Shown one piece after another: positions 18,254 to 27,710 of a DNA stretch of 64,000 nt. This DNA is from DATJGR01 sp963735085 (GTDB taxonomy: Bacteria > Pseudomonadota > Gammaproteobacteria > Pseudomonadales > Azotimanducaceae), in NCBI GenBank assembly GCA_963735085.1, contig CAVTJP010000002.1, positions 372,001 to 436,000 of the forward strand. Reading direction: 5' to 3'. The position numbers and the translations under genes are program-made. A model generated the notes under the pieces. The model saw nothing but the letters and a program-made list of their open reading frames with translations. It was not told where the DNA came from and searched no databases. Every line of letters starts with the position of its first letter. Position 1 is the first letter of the stretch.

Positions 18254-20118
18254 TGCCGCCGACACCGTCGTACCACTCCGATCCAGCGGCGCTGGCCGAT
18301 GCGATTATCGAGCGGACGCAGGGGTCTGTCGTGATGGCGATTCCGCTTGGTCTGGGTAAGCCCAACCATATCGTTAATGCGCTGGTCGCGCGCGCCACGG
18401 CGAATCCGTCGATCAGTTTGAAAATCTTCACAGCACTGACGCTGGAGCGGCCGTCATTGTCCGGCGAGTGGGATAAGCGATTTCTCGAACCCGCCATGCA
18501 GCGGTTGTTCGGTGACTATCCGCCGCTGACCTATGCCGCCGCGCTACGCAACGGGTCGCTCGCAACGAATATCGAAGTTGCCGAGTTTTTCTTTTTGGCG
18601 GGCCGCTGGCTCGACGTGCCGCAAGCTCAACGGAATTACGTTTGTGCCAACTACTCCGATGCGCTCGGTTACATTCTCGAACGGGGCGTCAATGTGGTCG
18701 CGCAGCTTGTTGCGAAGCGTACGACGCAGCAAGGTGTGCAGTTCAGTCTGAGCTGCAATCCAGATATCACGCCGGACCTCATCGAAGCACGTCGCGAGGG
18801 CCGCGCCCACTTCATTCTGGCGGGCCAGGTGAACAGCGAACTTCCGTTCATGACCGGCGTGGCGGCGGTGATCGATGCGGATCGTTTCGATTTCATGCTC
18901 GATAGCCCGGCAACGGACTTCGAGCTTTTTTCCACTCCGAAGCGTCCGGTGAGTCTTGCCGACCACGCAATTGGTCTGCACTGCGCCGGGCTGGTCGTCG
19001 ATGGCGGCACGTTACAGATCGGCATCGGTTCGATCGGCGATGCGGTGGCGTACGGTTTGTTGCTGCGCCACCGGCGCAACGACACATTCGTGCAACTGAT
19101 GCGCGATGTCCGCGTTGCCCATTCGCCCACACGGGCGGAGACAATGCCGTTCGACGCAGGCTTGTATGGCGCCAGCGAAATGCTGGTCGACGGATTTCTG
19201 GCGCTGGAAGAAGCGGGCGTTTTGAAGCGGGAAGTCGATGGTGCCTTCATTCACGCAGGCTTTTTTATCGGTCCGCGCGACTTCTATACCGCACTGCGCA
19301 ATATGTCGGACGAACGCCGGGCGCGCTTCACAATGATGCCGGTGAGCTTCACGAACTCTCTGTACGGTGACGTGCAACCGCGCCGCCGTGGCCGCGTTCA
19401 CGCGCGCTTCGTCAACAGCGCGATGATGACGACACTGTTGGGCGCTGTCATCTCTGACGGTACAGACGAGGGGCAGGTGGTCAGCGGTGTGGGCGGACAA
19501 TTCGATTTCGTCCAGCAAGCATTTGCGCTCGATGGCGCACGCTCGATAATCACGCTCAACGCCACTCGCCGATCGCGTGGCAGGGTAGTGTCGAACATCG
19601 TCTGGTCGTACGGCCATACGACGATTCCGCGGCAACTGCGCGACGTCGTGGTCACCGAATATGGCGTTGCTGAGCTGCGCGGCCGCAGCGACGCGGATGT
19701 GGTTGCGGCGATGCTGTCGATTGCGGATTCGCGTTTTCAGGACGCGCTGCTCGATTCGGCGAAGGCGGCCGGCAAGATCGACAGGGCATATCGAATTCCG
19801 GCCGAATTTCTCGACAATACGCCGGCGCGGATTCAGCGCGTACTTGGTACTGCCAGCGTCGATGGTTTGCTGCCCTCGTTTCCATTCGGAACCGACTTCA
19901 CCGACGATGAGCAGCGCCTGTTGCCCGCGCTCGAGGTGCTGAAGAACGCATCGGCTTCGAAGCGCGCATTGGCGCGGCTGGCATTTCGCGGCGCGCTCGC
20001 CCGCAAGCCTTCCGATGTCGACCGGCAGGCGCTCGCGCGGATGGGGCTACTGTCCGTATCGGGTCCGAAGGAACATCTGTACCAATGGCTGTTGCGCGCG
20101 GCCCTGCTGGAATCGTGA
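18253..20118 (+). CDS. Acetyl-CoA hydrolase/acyl-CoA:carboxylate CoA-transferase
   Basis: A 621-residue member of the acetyl-CoA hydrolase/transferase family, moving CoA between acyl groups or releasing it. The C-terminal domain is well conserved: GVGGQFDFVQQAFALDGA, then VWSYGHTTIPRQLRDVV and VVTEYGVAELRGRSD with the glutamate region that forms the CoA thioester. It is longer than classical 500-residue family members because of an extended N-terminal domain with NGSLATNIEVAEFFFLAG. The GTG start overlaps the fadJ stop by one base. In this operon it may balance the CoA pool during beta-oxidation; the true acceptor is unknown. Confidence 0.82.
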   Translation: MPPTPSYHSDPAALADAIIERTQGSVVMAIPLGLGKPNHIVNALVARATANPSISLKIFTALTLERPSLSGEWDKRFLEPAMQRLFGDYPPLTYAAALRNGSLATNIEVAEFFFLAGRWLDVPQAQRNYVCANYSDALGYILERGVNVVAQLVAKRTTQQGVQFSLSCNPDITPDLIEARREGRAHFILAGQVNSELPFMTGVAAVIDADRFDFMLDSPATDFELFSTPKRPVSLADHAIGLHCAGLVVDGGTLQIGIGSIGDAVAYGLLLRHRRNDTFVQLMRDVRVAHSPTRAETMPFDAGLYGASEMLVDGFLALEEAGVLKREVDGAFIHAGFFIGPRDFYTALRNMSDERRARFTMMPVSFTNSLYGDVQPRRRGRVHARFVNSAMMTTLLGAVISDGTDEGQVVSGVGGQFDFVQQAFALDGARSIITLNATRRSRGRVVSNIVWSYGHTTIPRQLRDVVVTEYGVAELRGRSDADVVAAMLSIADSRFQDALLDSAKAAGKIDRAYRIPAEFLDNTPARIQRVLGTASVDGLLPSFPFGTDFTDDEQRLLPALEVLKNASASKRALARLAFRGALARKPSDVDRQALARMGLLSVSGPKEHLYQWLLRAALLES

Positions 20119-20134
20119 GGCACGCTGTCTGAGC

Positions 20135-21280
20135 ATGAACGGACTTGTTGGCACATCGAGGGAAAATCTGCGCCGTTGCGCGGCGGTGGTGCTGCCGGGT
20201 GGCGGGGCGCGCGGCGCGTATCAGGTCGGTGTACTCAAGGCAATCGCTGCATTTGGCGTCAGCGACAACCCTTTTCAGATTGTGGTCGGGATGTCGGCAG
20301 GCGCCATCAACGCCGCTTCGGTTGCAGGATCGGCCGGCCGCTATCGCGATGGCATCGCTCGCCTCGAGACACTGTGGGGAGGTCTGAGAGCAAGCGACGT
20401 CTATGCGACGGGTTTCGTCTCGGTTACACGTCGCGCGATCCGGTGGCTGGCGGCAATCGTATTGCACCTGGCCGACATCGATCAGCCGCATTCGTTGCTC
20501 GACAACACGCCGCTCGAGAAGCTGTTGCGCAACAGTGTCGATTTCGACCGAATTGCGGAGTCGATCGATAACGGCCTTTTGCGGGCGGTTGCAGTGTCTG
20601 CATCGGGTTACGCCGATAGCCGAGTGGTAACGTTCTTTCAAGGCGCGGCCGAGTTGACCGGTTGGCAACGCGCCAGACGCGATGGTGTCGCCGCGCGATT
20701 GACGGTCGATCATTTGATGGCCTCGACGGCGCTACCGTTTCTGTTCCCGGCACGACTCGTGAACGATCAATACTTCGGTGACGGCTCGCTGCGCCTGACG
20801 GCGCCGCTCAGCCCGGCCATTCGGCTCGGCGCGGATCGCATTCTCGTGATCGGCACGCGCGATACGTCCCGCGATCCGATACCGAGGCAGGCCGCCTACC
20901 CGAGCGCGGGTGATCTGGCGGGGCATTTGCTCGACATCGCGTTCAACGACAATCTCGACAACGACATCGAACGCCTTCGCCACGTCAACGACATCTTCAA
21001 GGCGATGTCCGTGGAGGCGCGCAGCAGCGTTGGCATTCGGCACATTGGTATCATGACCGTCGCGCCGTCGCGGGATCTGCGCGCCATCGCCCGGGAGCAT
21101 GCGGACGCGTTGCCGTGGACTATTAAATCGATGCTGAAGGGTGTCGGCGCATGGCGCAGCAACTGGCGCCTGGCGAGCTATCTGCTGTTCGAGCGGCCGT
21201 ACGTCGAGGCATTGATTGAATTGGGTTACCAGGATGCGTTGATGCGCAAAGATGAGATTCTGGAGTTCCTCAGCCCGTAA
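20135..21280 (+). CDS. Patatin-like phospholipase
   Basis: A 381-residue serine lipase of the patatin family. The oxyanion loop is PGGGARGAYQVGVL, the catalytic serine S54 lies in the G-x-S-x-G motif VGMSAGAINA, and the catalytic aspartate follows in NDQYFGDGSLRLTAPL, completing the Ser-Asp dyad. The start MNGLVGTSREN is 17 bases after the previous stop; the longer frame upstream overlaps the CoA-transferase and is not family-like. There is no signal peptide, so a cytoplasmic or inner-face role is likely. As the last gene of the fad operon it could free fatty acids from membrane or storage lipids for beta-oxidation. Confidence 0.88.
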   Translation: MNGLVGTSRENLRRCAAVVLPGGGARGAYQVGVLKAIAAFGVSDNPFQIVVGMSAGAINAASVAGSAGRYRDGIARLETLWGGLRASDVYATGFVSVTRRAIRWLAAIVLHLADIDQPHSLLDNTPLEKLLRNSVDFDRIAESIDNGLLRAVAVSASGYADSRVVTFFQGAAELTGWQRARRDGVAARLTVDHLMASTALPFLFPARLVNDQYFGDGSLRLTAPLSPAIRLGADRILVIGTRDTSRDPIPRQAAYPSAGDLAGHLLDIAFNDNLDNDIERLRHVNDIFKAMSVEARSSVGIRHIGIMTVAPSRDLRAIAREHADALPWTIKSMLKGVGAWRSNWRLASYLLFERPYVEALIELGYQDALMRKDEILEFLSP

Positions 21281-21315
21281 GATCTGCTCACCACGCGAAC
21301 ACAAGATCGATTTTG

Positions 21316-22758
21316 ATGACAACACCAATTTGGTCAAACGCCATTCGTCGCAATCGTATGCTGGGGGCGTGGCTGTTGTCGTTCCAGATGTTGTTCCAGA
21401 TGGTGTTACAGATTGCGTTGATGCAACCATTGGACGCGTGCGCGGCTGCATCGAGCAACGGAGAGAACTCGCCTGCGCGCCAGCTGTCCACCACCACGAG
21501 GCCGGCACCCGAAACCGATCGTCAGATCCGTCAACATATCAACGCGGTGTTTTCGCAGATCGAATCGCTTGCGGATGTCGAGGTATCGGTGCGGGACGGT
21601 GTGGTCACGCTGTCCGGTACGACGCCGAACGACAGTCAGGCGCGCCGCGCCGAGGCGCTGGCCGGCGGCACCGACGGTGTGGTCACCGTTGAAAACAAGA
21701 TCGAGAGCACGCTCGATCTGCAGTCGAACGTGACACCGCTGCTGCAGGGGATCCAGGCCGACCTGAATCGCTGGATAAGGGCATTGCCGCTGTTGCTGTT
21801 GTCGCTGCTGGTGTTTTTGACAATCGGCTTCGCCGGACATCGCCTCTCGAAGTGGACCTCACTGTGGAATCGTGTGGCACCGAATCCGTTTCTTGCGGAG
21901 TTGCTTGGGCAAGGTGTGCGCGCGGCAGCGATCGTGTTTGGGGCGGTCATCGCACTGAATCTGGTGGGCGCGACAGCGCTGATCGGCACGATCCTGGGTG
22001 GCGCCGGTGTGTTGGGTCTTGCAATCGGATTCGCGGTGAAGGATTCGCTCGAAAACTATGTGTCCAGCATCATGCTCAGCCTGCGGCAACCGTTTCGCGC
22101 CAACGACCACGTGCTGATCAACACGCATGAAGGCAAAGTGGTGCGGCTGACGTCGCGCGCGACCGTGTTGATGACGTTGGATGGCAACCACTTGCGCATT
22201 CCGAACTCGACGGTGTTCAAAGCCGTCATCGTCAACTATACGCGCAATCCGGAGCGGCGCTTCGAGTTCAAGTTGGGCGTCGATGCGGCCGATGATCCAA
22301 TCGCGGCGATGACGACCGGGCTCGGTGCCATCCGCGCTCTCGAGTTCGTGCTTGGAGAACCGAAACCGAACGCGAACATCGATACGGTTGGTGACTCAAA
22401 TATCGTGCTCAGCTTCATGGCGTGGGTCGACCAGCGACATACGGATTTCGCCAAGGCGCGCAGTCTCGCGATACGCGCCGCGAAACTCGTGTTGGAAGAG
22501 CGCGGCTTCACGCTGCCGGAACCGATCTATCGTTTGAAATTCGATGCGCCGGGTGGCGGGGCGGCCGAAGAAGCTTCCGCTGCTGGTGTGGCTGCTGAGA
22601 AACGCAAGTCCAATAAGAGGTCGGTTGCCGCCGACGTTCAACCGTCGGATGCCGTTCTGGATGTCCGTCCCGATACCCATCTCGCAGAAAAGGTCGACGA
22701 AGAGCGCGCACAAGATCGCGGCGCCGATTTGCTGGATTCGGCGAAGCCGATTGAGTGA
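21316..22758 (+). CDS. BON-domain mechanosensitive channel of the MscS family
   Basis: 480 residues. An N-terminal signal or anchor helix (GAWLLSFQMLFQMVLQIALM) is followed by a periplasmic BON domain at about 65-135 (RQIRQHINAVFSQIESLADVEV to DGVVTVENKIES). Next come membrane helices (ALPLLLLSLLVFLTIGF; AAAIVFGAVIALNLVGATALI) and the MscS pore helix GGAGVLGLAIGFAVKDSLENYVSS, then the beta domain NDHVLINTHEGKVVRLTSRATVL and the C-terminal alpha-beta domain. The tail is low-complexity. The BON domain suggests contact with lipid or envelope, coupling the osmotic valve to it. An in-frame TTG lies directly before the chosen ATG. Confidence 0.88.
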   Translation: MTTPIWSNAIRRNRMLGAWLLSFQMLFQMVLQIALMQPLDACAAASSNGENSPARQLSTTTRPAPETDRQIRQHINAVFSQIESLADVEVSVRDGVVTLSGTTPNDSQARRAEALAGGTDGVVTVENKIESTLDLQSNVTPLLQGIQADLNRWIRALPLLLLSLLVFLTIGFAGHRLSKWTSLWNRVAPNPFLAELLGQGVRAAAIVFGAVIALNLVGATALIGTILGGAGVLGLAIGFAVKDSLENYVSSIMLSLRQPFRANDHVLINTHEGKVVRLTSRATVLMTLDGNHLRIPNSTVFKAVIVNYTRNPERRFEFKLGVDAADDPIAAMTTGLGAIRALEFVLGEPKPNANIDTVGDSNIVLSFMAWVDQRHTDFAKARSLAIRAAKLVLEERGFTLPEPIYRLKFDAPGGGAAEEASAAGVAAEKRKSNKRSVAADVQPSDAVLDVRPDTHLAEKVDEERAQDRGADLLDSAKPIE

Positions 22759-22890
22759 AGCGCGCGTCGGAAGAGCACGAAGTAAGCGTCACCACCTGCC
22801 AGGTTCGCTGATCGCGGATCGACGCTCGGTTTGATCTGTCCCAAAGGCCAACGCATACTCGTTGCGCGATTCAACTCGGAGACGTCAGCG

Positions 22891-23751
22891 ATGCTCGAAT
22901 GGAAAGTCGGCGAGGTGAGGATCACGCGCGTGGTCGAGTTGGAAATGCCCGTTCCGTACACACCGGAAGCGGCGTTTCTGCAGGAAGCAACGCCGGCCGC
23001 GCTGCGCGACATGCCGTGGCTGTATCCGCACTTCGTCACCGAAGAGGGACACTTGAAGTTGTCGATCCATGCGCTGCTGGTGCGGGCGCCGGGCTTAAAC
23101 CTCGTCGTGGATACCTGTTTTGGCAATGACAAACCGCGCGCGCTGTTGGGTGGCGAGCCGCTGCAGACGGCGTTCCTTGCGAATCTCGCCGAAGCCGGAT
23201 GGGTGCGCGAAGCAGTGGATACCGTAGTGTGCACGCATCTGCACGTGGACCATGTCGGCTGGAACACGATGCTCGACGGCGGCAAGTGGGTGCCGACGTT
23301 TCCGAACGCGCGCTATCTGATGGGCCGTCAGGAATACGAACACTGGAGCAGTGAGGGCGACGAAGAGCAGCAGGCGATTCTGAGCGACTCCGTGAAGCCG
23401 ATCTTCGATCACGGTCTGGCGACGCTGGTGGAAATGGACCATCGGATCACGCCGGAGATCCGCCTGACTCCCACGCCGGGCCATACGCCGGGACACGTGA
23501 GCATTCTCATCGAATCCAACGGCGAACGCGCGATGATCACCGGTGACATGGTCCATCATCCGTGTCAGTTCGGTCATCCGGACTGGTCACCGAGTTTCGA
23601 CAGCGATCAGCTCGCCGCGGCAACGATGCGCCGCGAAGTGATGGAAGGCATTGCGGAGAAGCCGGTTCTGGTAATCGGCACACACTTTGCGGCGCCAACG
23701 GCGGGACGCGTGCGGCGCGACGGTAATGCCTTCAGATTCGATGTCGGCTGA
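22891..23751 (+). CDS. Metallo-beta-lactamase fold hydrolase
   Basis: A 286-residue MBL-fold enzyme. The metal site H-x-H-x-D-H is in VVCTHLHVDHVGWNTML, later ligands lie in TPTPGHTPGHVSILIE and MITGDMVHHPCQFGHPDW, and the terminal histidine is in VLVIGTHFAAPTAGRV. The arrangement (PHFVTEEGHLKLSIHALLV near the N-terminus) is that of the AttM/AhlD-like and quinolone-type branch, so an ester or lactone substrate is possible but not shown. The start is the ATG after CGGAGACGTCAGCG; the frame extends 20 codons upstream only through a TTG. Confidence 0.82.
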   Translation: MLEWKVGEVRITRVVELEMPVPYTPEAAFLQEATPAALRDMPWLYPHFVTEEGHLKLSIHALLVRAPGLNLVVDTCFGNDKPRALLGGEPLQTAFLANLAEAGWVREAVDTVVCTHLHVDHVGWNTMLDGGKWVPTFPNARYLMGRQEYEHWSSEGDEEQQAILSDSVKPIFDHGLATLVEMDHRITPEIRLTPTPGHTPGHVSILIESNGERAMITGDMVHHPCQFGHPDWSPSFDSDQLAAATMRREVMEGIAEKPVLVIGTHFAAPTAGRVRRDGNAFRFDVG

Positions 23752-23770
23752 ACGGGGTCTCGTTCAGCCG
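23745..23770. terminator. 9-bp perfect hairpin between convergent genes
   Basis: CGGCTGAAC pairs with GTTCAGCCG around an 8-base loop, and the stop codon of the metallo-hydrolase lies inside the left arm. The next gene converges from the other side, so a bidirectional transcript-end structure is likely. No strong U-tract follows on either strand. Confidence 0.5.
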
Positions 23771-23786
23771 CACCTCGAGACGCTCG

Positions 23787-24635
23787 TTAGGCGCCTTTGG
23801 GAAACAGGAACGTCATCTGCAGGCGCAGCGTCCAGTCGGCGCCGTATTTCGGCTTTTCGACGTTGTAGTAGGCGCCGGCCGAGAAGTTGATAGGTTGCCT
23901 GCCGAAGCGCACGATCTGCCCGATCTGGGCGCCCAACGGAACCGTCCAGGTGTCGCTGTTGCTGGCTTCCCAGTTCGCGGTGATGATTGGCGAGAAACTC
24001 AGGTAACGTCCAGGGCTGTGCTGGAAGTTGTAGTTGACAAAAGGCTGCATCAGAAACTGATTGACACTTGCGCGGTCGTTGTCACCGGCGAAGTCCCAAA
24101 CGTTCTGGAACAGCGCGCCGATCACCCAAGAACCCTGCATCTTCAACACGACGACAGACGGCCCCGCCGACCACTTGCCGGAACCGAGTACTTTGTCGGA
24201 TGCGGTGTCCATGACGATCACCGGTCCCGCACCCCAGATCAACCCGTCTGCTGTCGGCTTCTTCGGCGAATAGAACGCGGTGAATTGCACGTCACCCAGT
24301 CCGTCCTCGCTCTGGCCGCCGGGGAACAGCTTCGGCTGCGAGATGATCGGCACAATCGTGCGCGTGATGATGTTGGTGTCGGCGTTGAGGCTGATCGGCC
24401 AGACCGGCTGAATGTTCAATACATTCTGCGTGTCGTCGTCCGGCCCGAGACCATAGTTGGTGTTGTTCTGGAACGGCACACTGATCAAATCAGCGACCGG
24501 GTTCTGCACCGCGCGCGCAAGATCGCCTGCACTCTGGTCGGCGGCACTGCTCGACGCGAGTAGCAGCGCAACGACGAAGGTCAGCGCATGGTCGACTCGG
24601 GGCCAATGTTCGAAACGCACGGGATTGGAACGCAT
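23787..24635 (-). CDS. Outer-membrane beta-barrel protein (transporter-like, neuromedin-U-annotated family)
   Basis: 282 residues with an N-terminal signal sequence (HALTFVVALLLASSSAADQ) and then alternating hydrophobic strands ending in an aromatic-rich terminal strand LRLQMTFLFPKGA, typical of outer-membrane barrels. Segments such as NPVADLISVPFQNNTNYGLGP, NIQPVWPISLN and PGGQSEDGLGDVQFTAFYSPKKP are characteristic of a widespread proteobacterial family often labelled 'neuromedin U' or 'transporter'. The substrate is unknown. The start is the ATG of MRSNPVRFEHW; an upstream frame of 29 codons lacks signal-peptide character. It is divergent from nrdJ (108 bases between starts). Confidence 0.8.
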   Translation of the reverse strand: MRSNPVRFEHWPRVDHALTFVVALLLASSSAADQSAGDLARAVQNPVADLISVPFQNNTNYGLGPDDDTQNVLNIQPVWPISLNADTNIITRTIVPIISQPKLFPGGQSEDGLGDVQFTAFYSPKKPTADGLIWGAGPVIVMDTASDKVLGSGKWSAGPSVVVLKMQGSWVIGALFQNVWDFAGDNDRASVNQFLMQPFVNYNFQHSPGRYLSFSPIITANWEASNSDTWTVPLGAQIGQIVRFGRQPINFSAGAYYNVEKPKYGADWTLRLQMTFLFPKGA

Positions 24636-24743
24636 GTGGAACTCCGTTTTCAGGGCGCGTGCATGGTACTGAAAGCGTGATGAGCGATCTACACTGTCAA
24701 ACCGTTGACGCTGCACACTCACGCGTCCATCCGGGCTTGACTA

Positions 24744-27596
24744 ATGACTGAACTGACCCTCGAACCGCAACGCATCTGCATTGACACGTTGCAGGAGAAA
24801 TACTGCGTCGAAGGCGAATCGCGTGTGATCGATGTGCAGCGCCGAGTCGCCCGCGCACTGGCGCGCGTCGAGAAATCCCCGGCCCATTGGGAGTCGCGAT
24901 TTCTCGATGCGCAGATACGTGGCGTGGTGCTGGGCGGGCGAATCAACGCATCGGCCGGCACGCTGCGAGGCTCGACGTGGATCAATTGCTTCGTGCAACC
25001 GGTCGCCGACTCGATCTCGCACAGTGACGCGCAGGGCCGGCCGGGTATCTACGTCGCGTTGCAGGAGGCGACCGAGACGATGCGGCGCGGCGGCGGCGTC
25101 GGTTATGACTTCTCGCAGTTGCGGCCGCACGGCGCGACCGTTGCCACGACGCAATCCGAAGCCAGCGGCCCGGTGTCGTACATGCGCGTGTTCGATCGCT
25201 CCTGCGAAACGGTGGAGTCGGCCGGTGCACGCCGCGGCGCGCAGATGGGCATCCTGCGTATCGATCATCCAGATATCCTCGAATTCGTTCACGCCAAAGC
25301 GACGGCGGGCGAGTTGGTGAACTTCAACATGAGCGTGGCGGTGACCAACGAGTTCATGCAGGCGCTGGCGGCCGACGAAGAGTTCGAGTTGGTTCATCGT
25401 GTCGCACCTGCACCCCGATTGATGACGCTAGATGTCTATCGGCGCAACGACGGTGCGTGGGTATATCGGCGTGTGAACGCGCGCGTGTTGTGGGACGAAA
25501 TCATCGCCTCGACATACGATCACGGCGAGCCGGGCATCCTGTTCATCGATCGCGTCAATGCGGACAACAATCTGTTCTATTGCGAACGCATCGAGGCCAC
25601 CAATCCGTGTGCGGAACAGCCGCTGCCGCCGTATGGCTGCTGCTGTCTCGGCAGCATCAACCTGACGCGGTGTGTCGAGGCGCCATTCACACTGCAGGCC
25701 CGCTTCAACTTCGACGAGTTGACTGAACTCGTGGCGGTTGCCGTGAGAATGCTCGACAACGTGCTCGATGCGACGCCGTGGCCGCTGGAAAAGCAGCGCG
25801 CCGAGGCACACGCGAAGCGACGCGTCGGGCTGGGCTTTCTGGGCCTGGGCGATGCGCTGGTGATGCTCGGCCTACGCTACGACACCGATGCGGGGCGCGC
25901 GGTCGCACAGCGCATCGCTGCCGCGATGCGCGACACCGCATACAGTACGTCGGTGGAGCTCGCGCGTGAGAAGGGCGCGTTTCCGTTGTTCGACGAACGC
26001 TTCGTCGAATCCAAATTCGTGCAGCGATTACCGAAAGCGATTCGAGAAAAGATCGCCGTGCAGGGCATTCGCAACAGCCACCTGCTGTCGATTGCTCCCA
26101 CGGGCACGATCAGCCTCGCGTTCGCCGATAATGCGAGCAACGGTATCGAACCCGCATTCGCGTGGCGTTATCAGCGCAAGAAGCGCGCGGCCGACGGCAC
26201 CTTCGAAACGTTCGACGTGGACGATCACGCTTATCGACTGTATCGCCAATTGCACGATACGTCGGCGTTGCCAGCCGCGTTCGTCTCGGCGCTCGAAATC
26301 GATGTCCTCGATCACGCAAAGATGGTGGCGGTGGTACAGCCGTTCATCGACTCGGCCATTTCGAAAACCGTCAACATTCCGGTCGACTACCCGTTTGCCG
26401 ACTTTCGAAACCTGTACTGGACCGCATGGGAACTCGGGGCGAAATCGCTCGCGACGTTTCGGCCGAATGCGATTACCGGAACGATGCTGACGCCAACGTC
26501 GGCGTCGCCATCAAATGCGGCCGCGGATTCGAGTTCAAGCACGCTGGTATCCGATCGGCGCATCGAACTGGCCGCACCGTCCGTCGCTGCGCTGAGCAGT
26601 CTGCGGTGGCCCCGACGGCCGACCTTCACGGATGGCAACCCGGCGCACTGCTACATGGTCAAGCACCCGCACGGTCATAAATTCGCGCTGTTCGTCGGCC
26701 ATTTCGAGGAGGCGGGCCGTGCGTATCCATTCGAGGTATGGGTCAACGGCATCGAACAACCGCGCGGCTTGAACGCGCTGGCGATCAATCTCAGCTACGA
26801 CATGTACGCGCGCGACCGCGGCTGGCTGCGCCACAAACTCGGCGCGTTGAGCGATGCAGTTGCCGACGATGAAGCCTTCGATCTGCCGATGCCGCCAACG
26901 GGTGAGCTGTGCCGCGCACCCAGCCTGGTCGCCGCGATGACGATGTTGATCGAATATCGTTGCGAACAGTTGGGCGCTTTCGAACGGATCGATTCGACGC
27001 CGGTACTCGATGCGCTGATTTCGCGCACCGAGCCGCGTACCGATGCGCGCGGTACGCTGTCGTGGACCGTCGATATCGCGAATCCGGCGACCGGCGACAA
27101 AATCATCCTCGGCTTGAAGGAATTGCAGATGCCGCTGGGCGATGCGGTTCAGCGCCGGCCGTATGCGATGTGGCTCGCTGGAACGTATCCACGCGCGCTC
27201 GACGGCCTGTGCAAGGCACTGTCTCTGGACATGCGCGTGGTCGATGTCGCGTGGATCGCGAAAAAACTTCGCGAACTGTTGACGTATGCGGAACCGAAAG
27301 GCGACTTTTTCGCCCCGGTACCCAACGAGACGCGTCGGCGCGTGTACCCGAGCACGGTGGCGTACATCGCGACGCTGGTGCTGCACCGTTTTGCGCAGCT
27401 TGGCCTGCTGGATGCCAATGGATTTCCAGTGGCACCGATGGGACTGGTTCAGGACCCGGTGAAACGCGGCCCGGACGATGACGCATCGCCGCGCCGGACC
27501 GGACGGCAGTGCGAGGAGTGTGGTTCGAGCGAATTGATCCGCAGCGACGGCTGCGACCGCTGCACCGCTTGCGGTGCCATTGGAGTGTGCGGCTAA
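24744..27596 (+). CDS. nrdJ: Adenosylcobalamin-dependent (class II) ribonucleoside-diphosphate reductase
   Basis: A 950-residue enzyme making deoxyribonucleotides with a B12 radical, with or without oxygen. The active-site cysteines are visible in RGSTWINCFVQPVADSI and in the NPCAEQPLPPYGCCCLGS loop that holds the thiyl-radical cysteine; the phosphate-binding IAPTGTISLAF loop also matches. Residues about 630-870 contain the TSCPD domain (GNPAHCYMVKHPHGHKFAL). The C-terminus has a cysteine cluster (CEECGSSELIRSDGCDRCTACGAIG) forming a zinc-ribbon-like, redox-delivering tail. No nrdA/B or nrdD lies in the window. No upstream cobalamin riboswitch was recognised in the short divergent gap. Confidence 0.94.
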   Translation: MTELTLEPQRICIDTLQEKYCVEGESRVIDVQRRVARALARVEKSPAHWESRFLDAQIRGVVLGGRINASAGTLRGSTWINCFVQPVADSISHSDAQGRPGIYVALQEATETMRRGGGVGYDFSQLRPHGATVATTQSEASGPVSYMRVFDRSCETVESAGARRGAQMGILRIDHPDILEFVHAKATAGELVNFNMSVAVTNEFMQALAADEEFELVHRVAPAPRLMTLDVYRRNDGAWVYRRVNARVLWDEIIASTYDHGEPGILFIDRVNADNNLFYCERIEATNPCAEQPLPPYGCCCLGSINLTRCVEAPFTLQARFNFDELTELVAVAVRMLDNVLDATPWPLEKQRAEAHAKRRVGLGFLGLGDALVMLGLRYDTDAGRAVAQRIAAAMRDTAYSTSVELAREKGAFPLFDERFVESKFVQRLPKAIREKIAVQGIRNSHLLSIAPTGTISLAFADNASNGIEPAFAWRYQRKKRAADGTFETFDVDDHAYRLYRQLHDTSALPAAFVSALEIDVLDHAKMVAVVQPFIDSAISKTVNIPVDYPFADFRNLYWTAWELGAKSLATFRPNAITGTMLTPTSASPSNAAADSSSSTLVSDRRIELAAPSVAALSSLRWPRRPTFTDGNPAHCYMVKHPHGHKFALFVGHFEEAGRAYPFEVWVNGIEQPRGLNALAINLSYDMYARDRGWLRHKLGALSDAVADDEAFDLPMPPTGELCRAPSLVAAMTMLIEYRCEQLGAFERIDSTPVLDALISRTEPRTDARGTLSWTVDIANPATGDKIILGLKELQMPLGDAVQRRPYAMWLAGTYPRALDGLCKALSLDMRVVDVAWIAKKLRELLTYAEPKGDFFAPVPNETRRRVYPSTVAYIATLVLHRFAQLGLLDANGFPVAPMGLVQDPVKRGPDDDASPRRTGRQCEECGSSELIRSDGCDRCTACGAIGVCG

Positions 27597-27637
27597 CACG
27601 GCATCGCGGTTGCTGGTCATGCTTCAGAACGTTTCTA

Positions 27638-27666
27638 TTGATTGTTGCCTAACTTGCTGTTATCTA
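27638..27666 (+). promoter_or_regulatory. Candidate sigma70-type promoter
   Basis: TTGATT and TATCTA are separated by 17 bases in an unusually AT-rich patch 45 bases before the next start codon. Only four and three bases match consensus, so this is tentative. Confidence 0.3.
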
Positions 27667-27710
27667 TTCCTATTAGGACAAATCATCTATTTCCAGGGGA
27701 AGGAAGAAAG

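Noticed and set aside
23895..24563. 222-residue plus-strand frame opposite the outer-membrane protein
   Set aside because: It is the shadow of a well-supported barrel protein with a signal peptide, and its composition is atypical.
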